Positions 28,656 through 37,627 of a stretch of 64,000 nucleotides of DNA are shown here, in pieces. Within the stretch, counting starts at the first letter, position 1. Every line of letters begins with the position of its first letter. The position numbers were made by a program, and so were the translations under genes. The DNA lies in the NCBI RefSeq assembly GCF_963675065.1, contig NZ_OY775906.1, positions 3,574,001 through 3,638,000 of the forward strand, read 5' to 3'. This DNA comes from an uncultured Draconibacterium sp. (lineage in GTDB: Bacteria; Bacteroidota; Bacteroidia; Bacteroidales; Prolixibacteraceae). The notes under the pieces are model-generated. The model was given only the letters and a program-made list of their open reading frames with translations, was not told the origin of the DNA and ran no database searches.

Positions 28656-28772
28656 GATGTTCAAAGAGTAAAACGACTTTAAGAACGACACCCTGAATTC
28701 ATTTCAGGGTCTCTGTGATTTATATTCTGAAACAAGTTCAGAATGACGTAGCCGGTTTACTTTTTGAACATC
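28656..28772. repeat. Inverted-repeat intergenic element
   Basis: The outer arms GATGTTCAAAGAGTAAA (28656-28672) and TTTACTTTTTGAACATC (28756-28772) pair with one mismatch. Inside lie two hairpins: CCCTGAA/TTCAGGG (about 28691-28709) and ATTCTGAA/TTCAGAAT (about 28723-28744). The inner words CTGAAACAAGTTCAG and ATGACG recur at 44746-44807. It may also work as the terminator of the GH2 gene. Confidence 0.6.
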
Positions 28773-28858
28773 TTTTCTCTTGTTGACACCCCGCTGTTTA
28801 AAACAATTCCACCCGCACATTTTTATTCAATTTCAATTTCCCGACCTTTAAGCTTAAT

Positions 28859-29386
28859 ATGAACTTATTTATCGTACTCTTTTTTAGCATCCTCTCTATT
28901 TTTATTGGCAAACCGGCCGAAAAAACCGAAGTGTACCTTGAAAAGGGAGGCCAACTTATGGCGTTTCAGGCTACCGGCGAAAAAGGAAAAGTGAGCTTTA
29001 AACACCTCGATGAAGGCAGCTACAAATTACTTTTAGTATTTCCGCAACAAGAGGGCAAATACATCAAAGAAAAGCCCAAACACGAAACCATGACCAAAGC
29101 CACTTACAACCCGCGAAACAAAACTTATTACTACCAGGGAACAGAAGGTTTTTTCTCCATAAAATTCAGAGATCTTTCTAAAATTAGAAGCGAGAACTTT
29201 TCAGCGATATTCAGGGAGGAACAAGATGGAGATGATAAATTTAATGCAATTGCCGAATTTGGCATTCACAATGCCGGGGGATCAATTGGTGTTTCTGTAG
29301 AGGCGATTACTGCTGCACAATTCAAAAAAGCAGCGGATAAAATTGGTCAGGATATTTCAACACAGTCTATTCGGGGGATAAAATAG
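28859..29386 (+). CDS. Hypothetical secreted protein, 175 aa
   Basis: I do not recognise this protein. It begins with a hydrophobic signal-peptide-like segment (MNLFIVLFFSILSIFIG) without a lipobox Cys. The mature part is hydrophilic, with alternating beta-type segments: VYLEKGGQLMAFQATGEKGK followed by VSFKHLDEGSYKLLLVFP, reminiscent of a small beta-sandwich such as a carboxypeptidase-regulatory-like fold (weak inference). The C-terminal part has AIAEFGIHNAGGSIGVSVEA. It sits alone between inverted-repeat elements. Confidence 0.6.
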   Translation: MNLFIVLFFSILSIFIGKPAEKTEVYLEKGGQLMAFQATGEKGKVSFKHLDEGSYKLLLVFPQQEGKYIKEKPKHETMTKATYNPRNKTYYYQGTEGFFSIKFRDLSKIRSENFSAIFREEQDGDDKFNAIAEFGIHNAGGSIGVSVEAITAAQFKKAADKIGQDISTQSIRGIK

Positions 29387-29420
29387 TATAAAGCATTCAG
29401 CGGGTGAGTTTAAACTGTAT

Positions 29421-29503
29421 GTCATTTCGAACGAAGTGAGAAATCTGTTACTTCACAGCTCTGACCTAACAGATTTCTCGGTCGTTCCTCCTTCGAAATG
29501 ACA
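29421..29503. repeat. Palindromic GTCATTTCGA...TCGAAATGAC element
   Basis: The outer arms GTCATTTCGAACGAAG and CTCCTTCGAAATGAC and the inner arms GAAATCTGTTA/TAACAGATTTC form one long imperfect hairpin of about 83 bp. It lies between convergent genes and could end transcription from both sides. I believe elements of this type are dispersed in Bacteroidota genomes; only this copy of the exact type is in the window. Confidence 0.65.
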
Positions 29504-29552
29504 ATTTATATGGTCTTAATTTGTCGCCCTAACGGACGATGAAATTAAAATA

Positions 29553-30740
29553 TTAAATAATTCCCAATTCTTTACCCACCTTAATAAAGGCTTCAACGGC
29601 CCTGTCGATTTCCTCAAAAGAGTGTGCTGCTGAAAGCTGAACCCGAATCCTTGCTTTTCCGCGCGGAACTACAGGGAAACAGAATCCGATAACATAAACG
29701 CCTTCTTTTAACAGTTTGTCGGCGAATTTGATGGCCAGTGGCTCGTCGTAAACCATTACCGGGACAATTGCCGTATCGCCTTTCACCAAATCAAAACCAG
29801 CTGCTTCCATTTTCGTTCTGAAACGATCAGCATTTGCCATTGTTTTGGCCGGCAGATCGGCTCCACCCGAAAGCATCTCGATAACTTTTAACGTTGCTCC
29901 AACAGTAGCCGGTGCTAAAGTATTCGAGAACAAATACGGACGCGAACGTTGACGCAACATATCGATGATCTCGCGACGCCCTGAAGTACAACCACCGTTT
30001 CCACCGCCCATGGCTTTCCCGAAAGTGGTGGTTATAATATCAATCTCGCCAAGTAAATCGTAATGCTCAGCAGTACCACGTCCGGTTTTTCCGATGTATC
30101 CTGTTGCATGCGAATCGTCAACCATTACCAGTGCATCGTATTTTTTGGCCAGCTTAACAATGTCGGGCAAGTTGGCAATGTCTCCATCCATCGAGAAAAC
30201 ACCGTCGGTTACAATTAAACGATATTTCGCTCCCGATGCATCTTTTAAACATTGCTCCAACTCCGCCATATCAGAGTGTTTGTAACGAAAACGCTGTGCT
30301 TTACACAAACGCACTCCATCGATAATTGACGCATGGTTTAACTCATCAGAAATAATCGCCGAATCAGCACCTAAAAGTGGCTCAAAAACTCCACCGTTGG
30401 CATCAAAACAGGCACAGTATAAAATTGTGTCTTCCGTTCCCAAAAACTCAGAAACCTTTTCTTCCAACTGTTTGTGAATAGATTGTGTTCCGCAAATAAA
30501 ACGCACCGATGAAAGTCCGAATCCCCAGTCGTTCATAATGTCTTGTGCAGCTTTAACAACCTCCGGATTGTTGGCCAGTCCCAGGTAATTGTTAGCACAA
30601 AAATTCAGCACCGTTTCTCCCGTCGACACTGCAATTTCAGAGCTTTGCGAAGTGGTAATAATCCGTTCGCTTTTATATAATCCCTGCTCTTTTAATTCTT
30701 CAAGCGTGTTTCTTAGGTCGTTCTTAATTTTTCCGTACAT
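29553..30740 (-). CDS. kbl: Glycine C-acetyltransferase (2-amino-3-ketobutyrate CoA ligase)
   Basis: This PLP enzyme cleaves 2-amino-3-ketobutyrate with CoA into glycine and acetyl-CoA, the second step of threonine degradation. The alpha-oxoamine synthase features are present: NFCANNYLGLANNPEV, GTQSIHKQLEE, DELNHASIIDG, MVDDSHATGYIG, and the PLP Lys in TTTFGKAMGG. 395 aa matches E. coli Kbl. Closely related enzymes (serine palmitoyltransferase, BioF) share the fold, but the N-terminal YGKIKNDLRNTLEELK pattern favours Kbl. The tdh partner is not next to it. Confidence 0.92.
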   Translation of the reverse strand: MYGKIKNDLRNTLEELKEQGLYKSERIITTSQSSEIAVSTGETVLNFCANNYLGLANNPEVVKAAQDIMNDWGFGLSSVRFICGTQSIHKQLEEKVSEFLGTEDTILYCACFDANGGVFEPLLGADSAIISDELNHASIIDGVRLCKAQRFRYKHSDMAELEQCLKDASGAKYRLIVTDGVFSMDGDIANLPDIVKLAKKYDALVMVDDSHATGYIGKTGRGTAEHYDLLGEIDIITTTFGKAMGGGNGGCTSGRREIIDMLRQRSRPYLFSNTLAPATVGATLKVIEMLSGGADLPAKTMANADRFRTKMEAAGFDLVKGDTAIVPVMVYDEPLAIKFADKLLKEGVYVIGFCFPVVPRGKARIRVQLSAAHSFEEIDRAVEAFIKVGKELGII

Positions 30741-30895
30741 GATTCCAGTTGTTTTAAACTTTACACAAAGTAATGGAAAGCATTAGTATTAAACATTGAT
30801 AAAAGGCAGATTATGAAAGTCAATTGGCAGTAGGCAAAACTCAATAGGCAATAGAAAAAAGCCTCTGATTAAGCGTTTGTCTAATAACATTTTGT

Positions 30896-31303
30896 TTATT
30901 GCCTACTATTATTTCCGGCTCCCCGGGGTATATATTTTTCCGGATTCTCAACCATGTGATTCAATAAACGGCCAACTTCCTCTGATTTCTCTATAAGATC
31001 TTTATAGGCCTTCTCCGATATATAATTACACTCCTTGGCAAAATCCAAAGACACCTGTGTTTCTGTATTCGCCATATCCGAATCACTCATTTTACTCGAA
31101 AAATGTTTTGGATATTGCCGTTTTCGATATCCTTCACCAATTGCCCGACAAACAGCACGCGACGATCGTCTAACCTGATCTGTTAACTCATATTTTTCTT
31201 CGGAAGGGAAGTTCTTTGATATCTCAAAAATCTCCATCGCCAAAGCAAATGATTTTTTATAAACTGTTAAACCCCGAAATCCAGTTTTAGTTGTTTTTTG
31301 CAT
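30896..31303 (-). CDS. Four helix bundle protein (S23/IVP-like, TIGR02436 type)
   Basis: This 135-aa protein resembles the family first seen in intervening sequences of 23S rRNA genes. Typical blocks are GLTVYKKSFALAMEIFEISK, FPSEEKYELTDQVRRSSRAV and IGEGYRKRQ, ending in helices with KAYKDLIEKSEEVGRLLNHM. It lies in a spacer rich in degenerate repeat words, far from any rRNA gene. Such free-standing genes are common in Bacteroidota. Function is unknown. Confidence 0.85.
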   Translation of the reverse strand: MQKTTKTGFRGLTVYKKSFALAMEIFEISKNFPSEEKYELTDQVRRSSRAVCRAIGEGYRKRQYPKHFSSKMSDSDMANTETQVSLDFAKECNYISEKAYKDLIEKSEEVGRLLNHMVENPEKYIPRGAGNNSRQ

Positions 31304-31459
31304 GGAAGTTATTTTACAACCAAATTACGGAAAGTTTCAAGGAAAGTCAAATTGACAAGAACAGGTACATTGACATCATATATCAGCACTTGCCTATCGC
31401 CATTTGCCAATTGCCTACTGAATATACGAACAACAATCTGCCACTGAAAACTAAATTCT

Positions 31460-31467
31460 TATCTTTG
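31460..31467 (+). promoter_or_regulatory. gltX: -7 box (TATCTTTG) of gltX
   Basis: This is an exact TAnnTTTG match 21 bp before the gltX ATG. It also argues against any start upstream of 31489. The expected -33 region lies in degenerate repeat sequence with no clear TTG. Confidence 0.6.
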
Positions 31468-31488
31468 CGCCAAAATAAAGAAAGAACA

Positions 31489-33015
31489 ATGAGCGAAAGA
31501 AAAGTACGGGTACGATTTGCCCCAAGTCCTACCGGGCCGTTGCATATGGGCGGTGTTCGAACAGCCTTATTTAATTACCTGTTTGCAAAAAAACACGGTG
31601 GCGAATTTATACTCCGAATTGAAGATACCGACCAAACCCGTTTTGTTCCGGGTGCCGAAGATTATATTATTGAAAGCCTGAACTGGTGCGGACTAACACC
31701 GGTTGAAGGTCCCGGAATAGGTGGCGATTTTGGCCCATACCGTCAAAGTGAAAGGAAAGAGTTGTATAAAAAATATGCCGATCAGCTGGTAGAAAGCGGC
31801 TGGGCGTATTATGCTTTTGACACACCCGAAGAAATTGATGCGCTGCGAAAAGAAGCGGAAGCCAACAAGGAAACGTTCTCCTACGGAATTGCCACGCGCG
31901 ACAACCTGAATAACTCGCTCAAATTATCGGAAGAAGAAGTTCAGCAAAAAATAGCAGCAGGCGAAGCTTACGTAATTCGTTTTAAGATGCCTGCCGATAC
32001 CGACGTTTCAGAGGAAGATCTGATTCGTGGCAACGTAACTTTTAACACCACAAAAAGTCTCGACGACAAGGTGCTATTTAAATCGGATGGAATGCCAACT
32101 TACCACCTTGCCAATGTGGTTGACGATCATTTAATGGAGATCTCTCATGTTATTCGTGGCGAAGAATGGTTACCATCGATGCCCTTACATGTTTTATTGT
32201 ACAAAGCGTTGGGTTGGGAAGAAACCAAACCACGTTTTGCGCATCTTCCGCTAATTTTAAAACCGGTTGGAAAAGGAAAGCTTAGCAAACGCGATGGCGA
32301 CAAACTGGGATTCCCGGTATTTCCTTTACTGTGGACCGATCCGAAAACAGGCGACGTTTCGCGCGGATACCGCGAAGACGGCTATTTCCCTGAGGCGTTT
32401 ATCAACCTGTTGGCATTATTGGGCTGGAACCCGGGAACAGAACAGGAATTCTTCTCGCTGGAAGAACTGGGAGAAATCTTCAGTCTTGAGCGCGTAGTGA
32501 AGTCAGGTTCACGTTTTGATCCGGAAAAAGCAAAGTGGTTTAACAAACATTATTTTCAGGAAAAATCGGTTGAGGAACTTGCTGAGCTATTCAAACCTGT
32601 ATTAGCAGAAAAGGGAGTGGAAGCATCGGATGAAAAAGTAAATGCAGTAGTTGCCGAGATAAAAGAGCGCTGCGAATTTGTTGCTGAATTGTGGGAGCAG
32701 AGCAGTTACTTTTTTGTGGCTCCGACCGAGTACGATGCAAAAACAGTAAAAAAACGCTGGAAAGAAAATACATCAGGCCAGTTAACAGAAATAGTAAACG
32801 TTTTTGAAACGGTTGAAAACTGGAAAGCCGATGCCATAAAAGAAGCCTTTTCGGCCTTTATGAACGAAAAAGAATGGGGCTTTGGCACCATTATGAATCC
32901 ACTTCGTTTAGCACTCGTTGGTGGAAATATGGGCCCCGATCTCTTTGTTATTTGCGAGCTGCTGGGTAAAGAAGAAAGTATTGCCCGTATAAAAACGGCA
33001 ATCGAAAGAATATAG
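31489..33015 (+). CDS. gltX: Glutamyl-tRNA synthetase
   Basis: This class I synthetase charges tRNA-Glu. The start at 31489 gives MSERKVRVRFAPSPTGPLHM, the usual GltX N-terminus with the HIGH-equivalent HMGG. The KMSKS-equivalent is KLSKRDG at about residue 262. The tail is a helical anticodon-binding domain. 508 aa is standard for Bacteroidota GltX. An open frame extends 66 codons upstream, but that stretch consists of spacer repeat words and lies before the promoter. Confidence 0.95.
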   Translation: MSERKVRVRFAPSPTGPLHMGGVRTALFNYLFAKKHGGEFILRIEDTDQTRFVPGAEDYIIESLNWCGLTPVEGPGIGGDFGPYRQSERKELYKKYADQLVESGWAYYAFDTPEEIDALRKEAEANKETFSYGIATRDNLNNSLKLSEEEVQQKIAAGEAYVIRFKMPADTDVSEEDLIRGNVTFNTTKSLDDKVLFKSDGMPTYHLANVVDDHLMEISHVIRGEEWLPSMPLHVLLYKALGWEETKPRFAHLPLILKPVGKGKLSKRDGDKLGFPVFPLLWTDPKTGDVSRGYREDGYFPEAFINLLALLGWNPGTEQEFFSLEELGEIFSLERVVKSGSRFDPEKAKWFNKHYFQEKSVEELAELFKPVLAEKGVEASDEKVNAVVAEIKERCEFVAELWEQSSYFFVAPTEYDAKTVKKRWKENTSGQLTEIVNVFETVENWKADAIKEAFSAFMNEKEWGFGTIMNPLRLALVGGNMGPDLFVICELLGKEESIARIKTAIERI

Positions 33016-33047
33016 AATTACGTAATCATTACGCTCTCCAACATCAG

Positions 33048-33115
33048 ATATCCGTGAAATTTTAAACTCACACTTTAATTTTTCACGGATATTTTGTATA
33101 TTATACCGTGAATTT
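33048..33115. promoter_or_regulatory. Repeated CCGTGAA motif upstream of the DUF4143 ATPase
   Basis: A perfect 12-bp inverted repeat, ATATCCGTGAAA (33048-33059) and TTTCACGGATAT (33081-33092), is followed by a third direct copy, CCGTGAATTTTTAAA from 33106, ending just before the ATPase start. The first two could be a gltX terminator (TTTTG follows). The third copy next to the start suggests an operator instead. Confidence 0.45.
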
Positions 33116-33128
33116 TTAAAATCATGGT

Positions 33129-34298
33129 ATGGCTACACTTCCGCGAAAATTACTTAACGAAGTAAGAAACTCACTTACTTATTTTCCAATCGTGGCAATA
33201 ATTGGCCCCAGACAAGTTGGGAAAACAACCTTGGTTAAACAGTTAATTTCCAACACCGGGGAAGAGTGTATTTACCTGGATTTGGAACGAGCATCCGATT
33301 TGAACAAGTTAACAGATCCCGAACTATTTTTTTCGCAGAACCGCGAAAAAATGATAATTATCGATGAAATTCAATTCAAAGAAGATCTTTACCCACTTTT
33401 AAGATCCCTGGTAGATGAAACCCGTAAACCAGGGCAATTTATATTACTGGGTTCGGCATCTCCGGATTTAATTCGCGATAGTTCGGAGACACTGGCAGGA
33501 AGGATTGCCTATCATCGTCTACATCCACTTACCATGGATGAAATTCCATTAGAAATGGATCAAAACAAGCTATGGATAAGAGGTGGTTTCCCCGATGCAC
33601 TACTTGCTCCCACCTCTGATTTAACATGGCAATGGATGGAGAATTTTGTTAATACCTATTTAAATCGCGATCTGCTACAACTAGGATTAAATGCACCAGG
33701 GCGCACAATACGAAACCTTTGGTCTATGTTGGCACATTCCAGCGGACAGATATTAAATACATCAACATTTGCAAGTTCTTTGGGACTGTCCTCTCCTACC
33801 ATCAATAAATACATCGATTTCCTTGAAGGCGCTTTTCTTATATACAGTTTACAGGCATTTGCTCCTAACATGAAAAAACGCCTTGTAAAACGCCCCAAAT
33901 TATATTTAACAGACACAGGAATTCTTCACCACTTAATCGGGACAGAAAACTTCAATGAATTGGCTGGGCATCCGGGTTTAGGCGCATCATGGGAAACCTT
34001 TGTGTTAAACCAAATTTTAGCAATAAAAAAAAGAATGATAAAAATATTTTTCTACCGAACCCACCATGGAGCGGAAGCTGATTTTGTATTAACAAAAGGA
34101 GAAAAGGTAGTGGCAGGAATCGAAGTGAAGTATACAAATTCGCCCAAACTCACAAAGGGAAACCATAATGCATTTCAAGATTTAAATTCACCGACTAACT
34201 TTGTCATTACACCTTCTTCTGATGATTATCTGCTACAAAAAAACATCAGGGTATGTTCGTTAAAAACTTTTTTAAAGAATTACCTTCCTGAACTGTAG
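33129..34298 (+). CDS. AAA-type ATPase with C-terminal DUF4143
   Basis: The N-terminal P-loop domain has Walker A GPRQVGKTTL (about residues 26-35) and Walker B KMIIIDEIQ (about residues 74-82), then LLGSASPDLI and LAGRIAYHRLHPL, as in the archaeal/bacterial ATPase family annotated AAA_14. The C-terminal DUF4143 starts near residue 190 with winged-helix-like SLGLSSPTINKYIDFLEGAF and ends with a nuclease-like GAEADFVL...GIEVKY segment. At 389 aa it is full length. Bacteria often carry many copies; function is unknown. Confidence 0.88.
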   Translation: MATLPRKLLNEVRNSLTYFPIVAIIGPRQVGKTTLVKQLISNTGEECIYLDLERASDLNKLTDPELFFSQNREKMIIIDEIQFKEDLYPLLRSLVDETRKPGQFILLGSASPDLIRDSSETLAGRIAYHRLHPLTMDEIPLEMDQNKLWIRGGFPDALLAPTSDLTWQWMENFVNTYLNRDLLQLGLNAPGRTIRNLWSMLAHSSGQILNTSTFASSLGLSSPTINKYIDFLEGAFLIYSLQAFAPNMKKRLVKRPKLYLTDTGILHHLIGTENFNELAGHPGLGASWETFVLNQILAIKKRMIKIFFYRTHHGAEADFVLTKGEKVVAGIEVKYTNSPKLTKGNHNAFQDLNSPTNFVITPSSDDYLLQKNIRVCSLKTFLKNYLPEL

Positions 34299-34315
34299 AT
34301 GAAAAAATTTTGATT

Positions 34316-34350
34316 ACAAAAAAACCGGCTTGAATCAAGCCGGTTTTTTC
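34316..34350 (+). terminator. Rho-independent terminator after the DUF4143 gene
   Basis: The stem AAAACCGGCTT/AAGCCGGTTTT with a GAATC loop is followed by a T-run. It is symmetric enough to act on both strands and lies between the ATPase gene and the convergent five-gene operon. Confidence 0.9.
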
Positions 34351-34496
34351 GTAATAAGATTTCACTCTAAATTACACCGATGTAACAATAAATTGTCGCA
34401 CACTTTCACTCTGTTCAGTTTGCTCCTTTATTGTAAAATCGGCATAAACCATTGTAACTTTAAAATTCCTAACGGCATTTTAAAGAACAATTGGTA

Positions 34497-34742
34497 TTAC
34501 TTTTTCTTTTTCTTCATAAAAAAGAAAACAGCCGCCGCTACAACAACAACTGCAACAACAATAACTATTACAGTGGTATTTGAACCTGAAGCTTGTTCAG
34601 CACCAGCCAACGGCACTTCTTCCAAATACGAACTGTCCTGAGCACCCAAATTATCAATGTATGTTCCCTGGTCTTGCGCCATTAGCAACATTGTTGGTAA
34701 ACTCATAATAAACAATCCGATCATTGCAATCACTCTTTTCAT
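34497..34742 (-). CDS. Small secreted/one-pass membrane protein with poly-Lys C-terminus
   Basis: This 81-aa protein has a signal peptide (MKRVIAMIGLFIMSLPTMLL, cleavage near LMAQ), a short acidic, Ser/Gly-rich exported segment of about 33 residues, a hydrophobic helix (VIVIVVAVVVVAAAVFFF) and a cytoplasmic MKKKKK end. The layout signal, short ectodomain, helix, basic tail resembles CTERM-type sorting signals or small membrane adaptors; no named family is recognised. It starts 23 bp after the GT-C gene and is the last gene of the operon. Confidence 0.65.
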   Translation of the reverse strand: MKRVIAMIGLFIMSLPTMLLMAQDQGTYIDNLGAQDSSYLEEVPLAGAEQASGSNTTVIVIVVAVVVVAAAVFFFMKKKKK

Positions 34743-34765
34743 CTCTCTAAATTTTAATATTCGTA

Positions 34766-36709
34766 TTACTTATTTAATTTCTCTTTTACTTTCTTCAATA
34801 GTGGTGCCGCATTTTTGTAACGCGGATTCACTTGCATCAACTCTTCCAAAACCGCATAGCTTTCTTCAAACTTGCCCTGATCAAAGAATTTTTGTGCCTC
34901 GAGCAAATACAACGGCTCGTAATAAGGATGTATTGCCCGGCCTTTTTCCAATAATTGGTCGAGCTCGGTATACTTGCGTTGTGCCAATTTTAAATTCGCC
35001 AAATTTACAAACATCCAAACATTATTGGGGTCTGTTTGCAGTTCCTTTTTTAATAATACTTCGGCTTCGTCCCATTTTCGGTGTTTCAAAAGGTCAATCC
35101 CTTTAAAATCATCTTTCGTTTGCCTTTCCAACAACACCACCAGCGGATTTCCTTTGTGGTAAAAAGTCTTTACGATTCGCGTCGATTGCCAGGTATCGTT
35201 CTTCAGCAAATACGGATGAATATAATTCACACCAAACAAGGCATAATCCCAGTCTACCGAACTGCGTTCGAGGTAACGTGTGTATTGAAAATCGATGTTG
35301 GGTAGCTGCTCGAAATAATTGGGCAACTGGCAATTCATCGCTACTATCGCTTCTTTATCACCAATTTCGGGGATTAAATAATCGGTTGCCTCCTTCATGC
35401 CATGGAAATAATAATCATATTCATAATTGCTCCACGCAGCTTTGTTCCCTCCCGAAATAGCATTGAAATAAATATAATCGGCAGGAAAAGTTTTCGCCTG
35501 GTGTTGAAAGGGCAAAATCATAAAAACAAAAAACAGCGCGATAGCCGGTATTTTTACCTTTTTGCTAATGTCGAGGTTTATGAATTGAAACAAACCGATA
35601 ACCGCCAAAACAACCATCACCGGAACAACAAACAACATTTGCCGCATCCCGCTGTACAGATTCGATCCGATTACAATTACATACACCACCGGGAAAAGTA
35701 GCGTAAAAAAGACGAACAACTCTATACTGAGTTGTTCGCTTAACGGTTTAGAAAATTTATAGGTTAAAAAGGCTCCAAAATATAGGATCCCGAGCAAAAT
35801 AAACTCGGGTGTTGCTATCAAAATCCATTTAATCAGGTAATGCCATGGCAGTGCTGAACTCCAGATTACCTCGCCTTCGAACAACTGTTTGATGCTGATT
35901 TTGTAGTGCTCCATTACCGATAAACTTTCGAGCGGATGACGCACCACGTCCTGCAAGGCATAGGGCCAGAATAATAGTCCGAGGAAATAACCTGCAAATA
36001 CTATTACCAGCCACTGGCCCATTAACCTTACAAAACAAGATTTAGTTGAAACGATATATTTAAGTAAAAAAGGCTTCGAAAGAACGATAACTACAATTCC
36101 CACCCCGAGGTAGGCAAACAGAATTAACCCTCCGATACGCACAGAACAGGTAAAAGCAATGGCCAATCCAAGGCCAATCACTGTTTTCCAGTTCACTTTA
36201 GGAAATTGTTTTAAATATTTTATTATGAAGTAAATACCAGCCACATAACCGATTGCAAACGGAATATCTTTTAAATTGCCAAATGCCTGTCCAAATAATC
36301 GCGGTGTGAGCATCAGCGATAAAACTACGGTTGCTGCCACCCAGTATGAATTACTAATTTCTTTTCCCAGCAAACCGGCAAACAACAGCAGTAAAAAGAA
36401 AAATACAGCTCCTGTAAAATGTCGTGTTAAAAATTCATTGTCGATGGAGAATGCACGGTTGATCAGTGCGGTGAGGTTATCAACCGACTGACCGTAATAT
36501 TTTAAATTGTCGACTGGAGTGTCAAGGCACGATACATCCTCTCCGCCGGTATAATACCAGTTAACCACACGTTTTGCATGTGGGTAATGCAACATCTCGT
36601 CGACATTAACAGCTGCCTTTGGCGCTAACGACAGCAGAATCACAGCAGCCACAAACAAGCTGATGCAAAACACATTCCGTGCAGTTAATATGTCGGCTAA
36701 TTTATTCAT
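34766..36709 (-). CDS. GT-C-type membrane glycosyltransferase with C-terminal TPR repeats
   Basis: This 647-aa protein has about ten membrane helices in residues 12-440. The acidic pair in VDEMLHYPHA (Asp37, Glu38) in the first external loop is where PMT/ArnT-like GT-C enzymes keep their catalytic Asp. Such enzymes use polyprenyl-phosphate sugars outside the membrane. The last 110 or so residues are TPR-like (for example WDEAEVLLKKELQTDPNNVW). The start overlaps the end of the GT2 gene by 8 bp, so the two are coupled; a GT2 synthase making the lipid-linked sugar donor for a GT-C partner is a classical pairing. The acceptor is unknown. Confidence 0.8.
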   Translation of the reverse strand: MNKLADILTARNVFCISLFVAAVILLSLAPKAAVNVDEMLHYPHAKRVVNWYYTGGEDVSCLDTPVDNLKYYGQSVDNLTALINRAFSIDNEFLTRHFTGAVFFFLLLLFAGLLGKEISNSYWVAATVVLSLMLTPRLFGQAFGNLKDIPFAIGYVAGIYFIIKYLKQFPKVNWKTVIGLGLAIAFTCSVRIGGLILFAYLGVGIVVIVLSKPFLLKYIVSTKSCFVRLMGQWLVIVFAGYFLGLLFWPYALQDVVRHPLESLSVMEHYKISIKQLFEGEVIWSSALPWHYLIKWILIATPEFILLGILYFGAFLTYKFSKPLSEQLSIELFVFFTLLFPVVYVIVIGSNLYSGMRQMLFVVPVMVVLAVIGLFQFINLDISKKVKIPAIALFFVFMILPFQHQAKTFPADYIYFNAISGGNKAAWSNYEYDYYFHGMKEATDYLIPEIGDKEAIVAMNCQLPNYFEQLPNIDFQYTRYLERSSVDWDYALFGVNYIHPYLLKNDTWQSTRIVKTFYHKGNPLVVLLERQTKDDFKGIDLLKHRKWDEAEVLLKKELQTDPNNVWMFVNLANLKLAQRKYTELDQLLEKGRAIHPYYEPLYLLEAQKFFDQGKFEESYAVLEELMQVNPRYKNAAPLLKKVKEKLNK

Positions 36710-37619
36710 AAACCTCCTTCACCAGGTAAACCGGGCGCTTTTGCACCTCTTTGTAAATGCGGTAAATATATTCGCCAATAAGCCCCAAAAAAGTAAGCTG
36801 TACCGACCCAAAAAAACTGATTGCCAAAAAGGTTGATGACCAACCGGTAGGCGCCAAACCTGTATATTTTGAAACCAGCGTGTAAACAATCGCCAGTAAG
36901 AATACCAAAACGCCAAGCAAACCGAGATACAAACACAGTTTAATAGGCCATTTCGAGAACGAATAAATGGCATCGGCAGCCAGCGAAAACAATTTTTTGC
37001 TAGTCATTTTAGCTACACCATCGGCTCTGTCCGGACGCTCGTAAACAATGGTATCGTGCTGAAAACCGATAAAATTCCGGATGCCCGGAAAATAGCGGTT
37101 TTGCTCGGTAAATTTCAAAATAGCCGAAACAGCCCGGCGGCTCATGATACAAAAGTTACCCGCCTGTTCCAGTTGTTGCTCTTCCGAAATATTCCGGAAA
37201 ATTTTATGAAAGACATTGATGTAAAAGCGCTTGCTGAACTTTTCGCCACGTTCGGAGCGAACTGCTGAAACCACGTCACCCTTGGTGGCATTTATTTTTT
37301 GGAAAAGCTCTTTTATCAGCTCCGGCGGATCCTGCATATCGCCATCCATTACGACCACATACTCGCCTTTGGTGTATTCCAATCCGGCAGCGATGGCAGC
37401 CTGCAATCCAAAATTTCGTGACAACGATACCACTTTTAACTCCGGCTTCTTCGATTTCATTTCAAGAAGCTGTTGAAGCGTATCGTCAGCACTTCCGTCG
37501 TCAACACACACCACTTCGAAAGCTTCACCCAAAGTCATCAGGCTATGGTGCACTTCGTTTATCAGAAGCGATAGCACGGCACTTTCGTTAAATAATGGTA
37601 TTACAACGGATAGTTTCAT
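36702..37619 (-). CDS. GT2 polyprenyl-phosphate sugar transferase (DPM1/GtrB/ArnC-like)
   Basis: This 305-aa enzyme is related to dolichol/undecaprenyl-phosphate sugar synthases, which move a sugar from a nucleotide donor to a lipid carrier on the inner face of the membrane. The N-terminal GT-A fold has VVIPLFNES, VCVDDGSADDT and VVMDGDMQDP, a DxD-type motif. Two membrane helices follow near residues 225-250 and 265-290. It lies between the Gfo/Idh gene (8-bp gap) and the GT-C gene (8-bp overlap). manC at 7.8 kb could supply GDP-mannose, but the sugar is not determined. Confidence 0.9.
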   Translation of the reverse strand: MKLSVVIPLFNESAVLSLLINEVHHSLMTLGEAFEVVCVDDGSADDTLQQLLEMKSKKPELKVVSLSRNFGLQAAIAAGLEYTKGEYVVVMDGDMQDPPELIKELFQKINATKGDVVSAVRSERGEKFSKRFYINVFHKIFRNISEEQQLEQAGNFCIMSRRAVSAILKFTEQNRYFPGIRNFIGFQHDTIVYERPDRADGVAKMTSKKLFSLAADAIYSFSKWPIKLCLYLGLLGVLVFLLAIVYTLVSKYTGLAPTGWSSTFLAISFFGSVQLTFLGLIGEYIYRIYKEVQKRPVYLVKEVYE

Positions 37620-37627
37620 ATTCTGTT

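Noticed and set aside
31291..31488. 66-codon upstream extension of gltX
   Set aside because: It consists of spacer repeat words and lies upstream of the TATCTTTG box; the standard GltX N-terminus starts at 31489.
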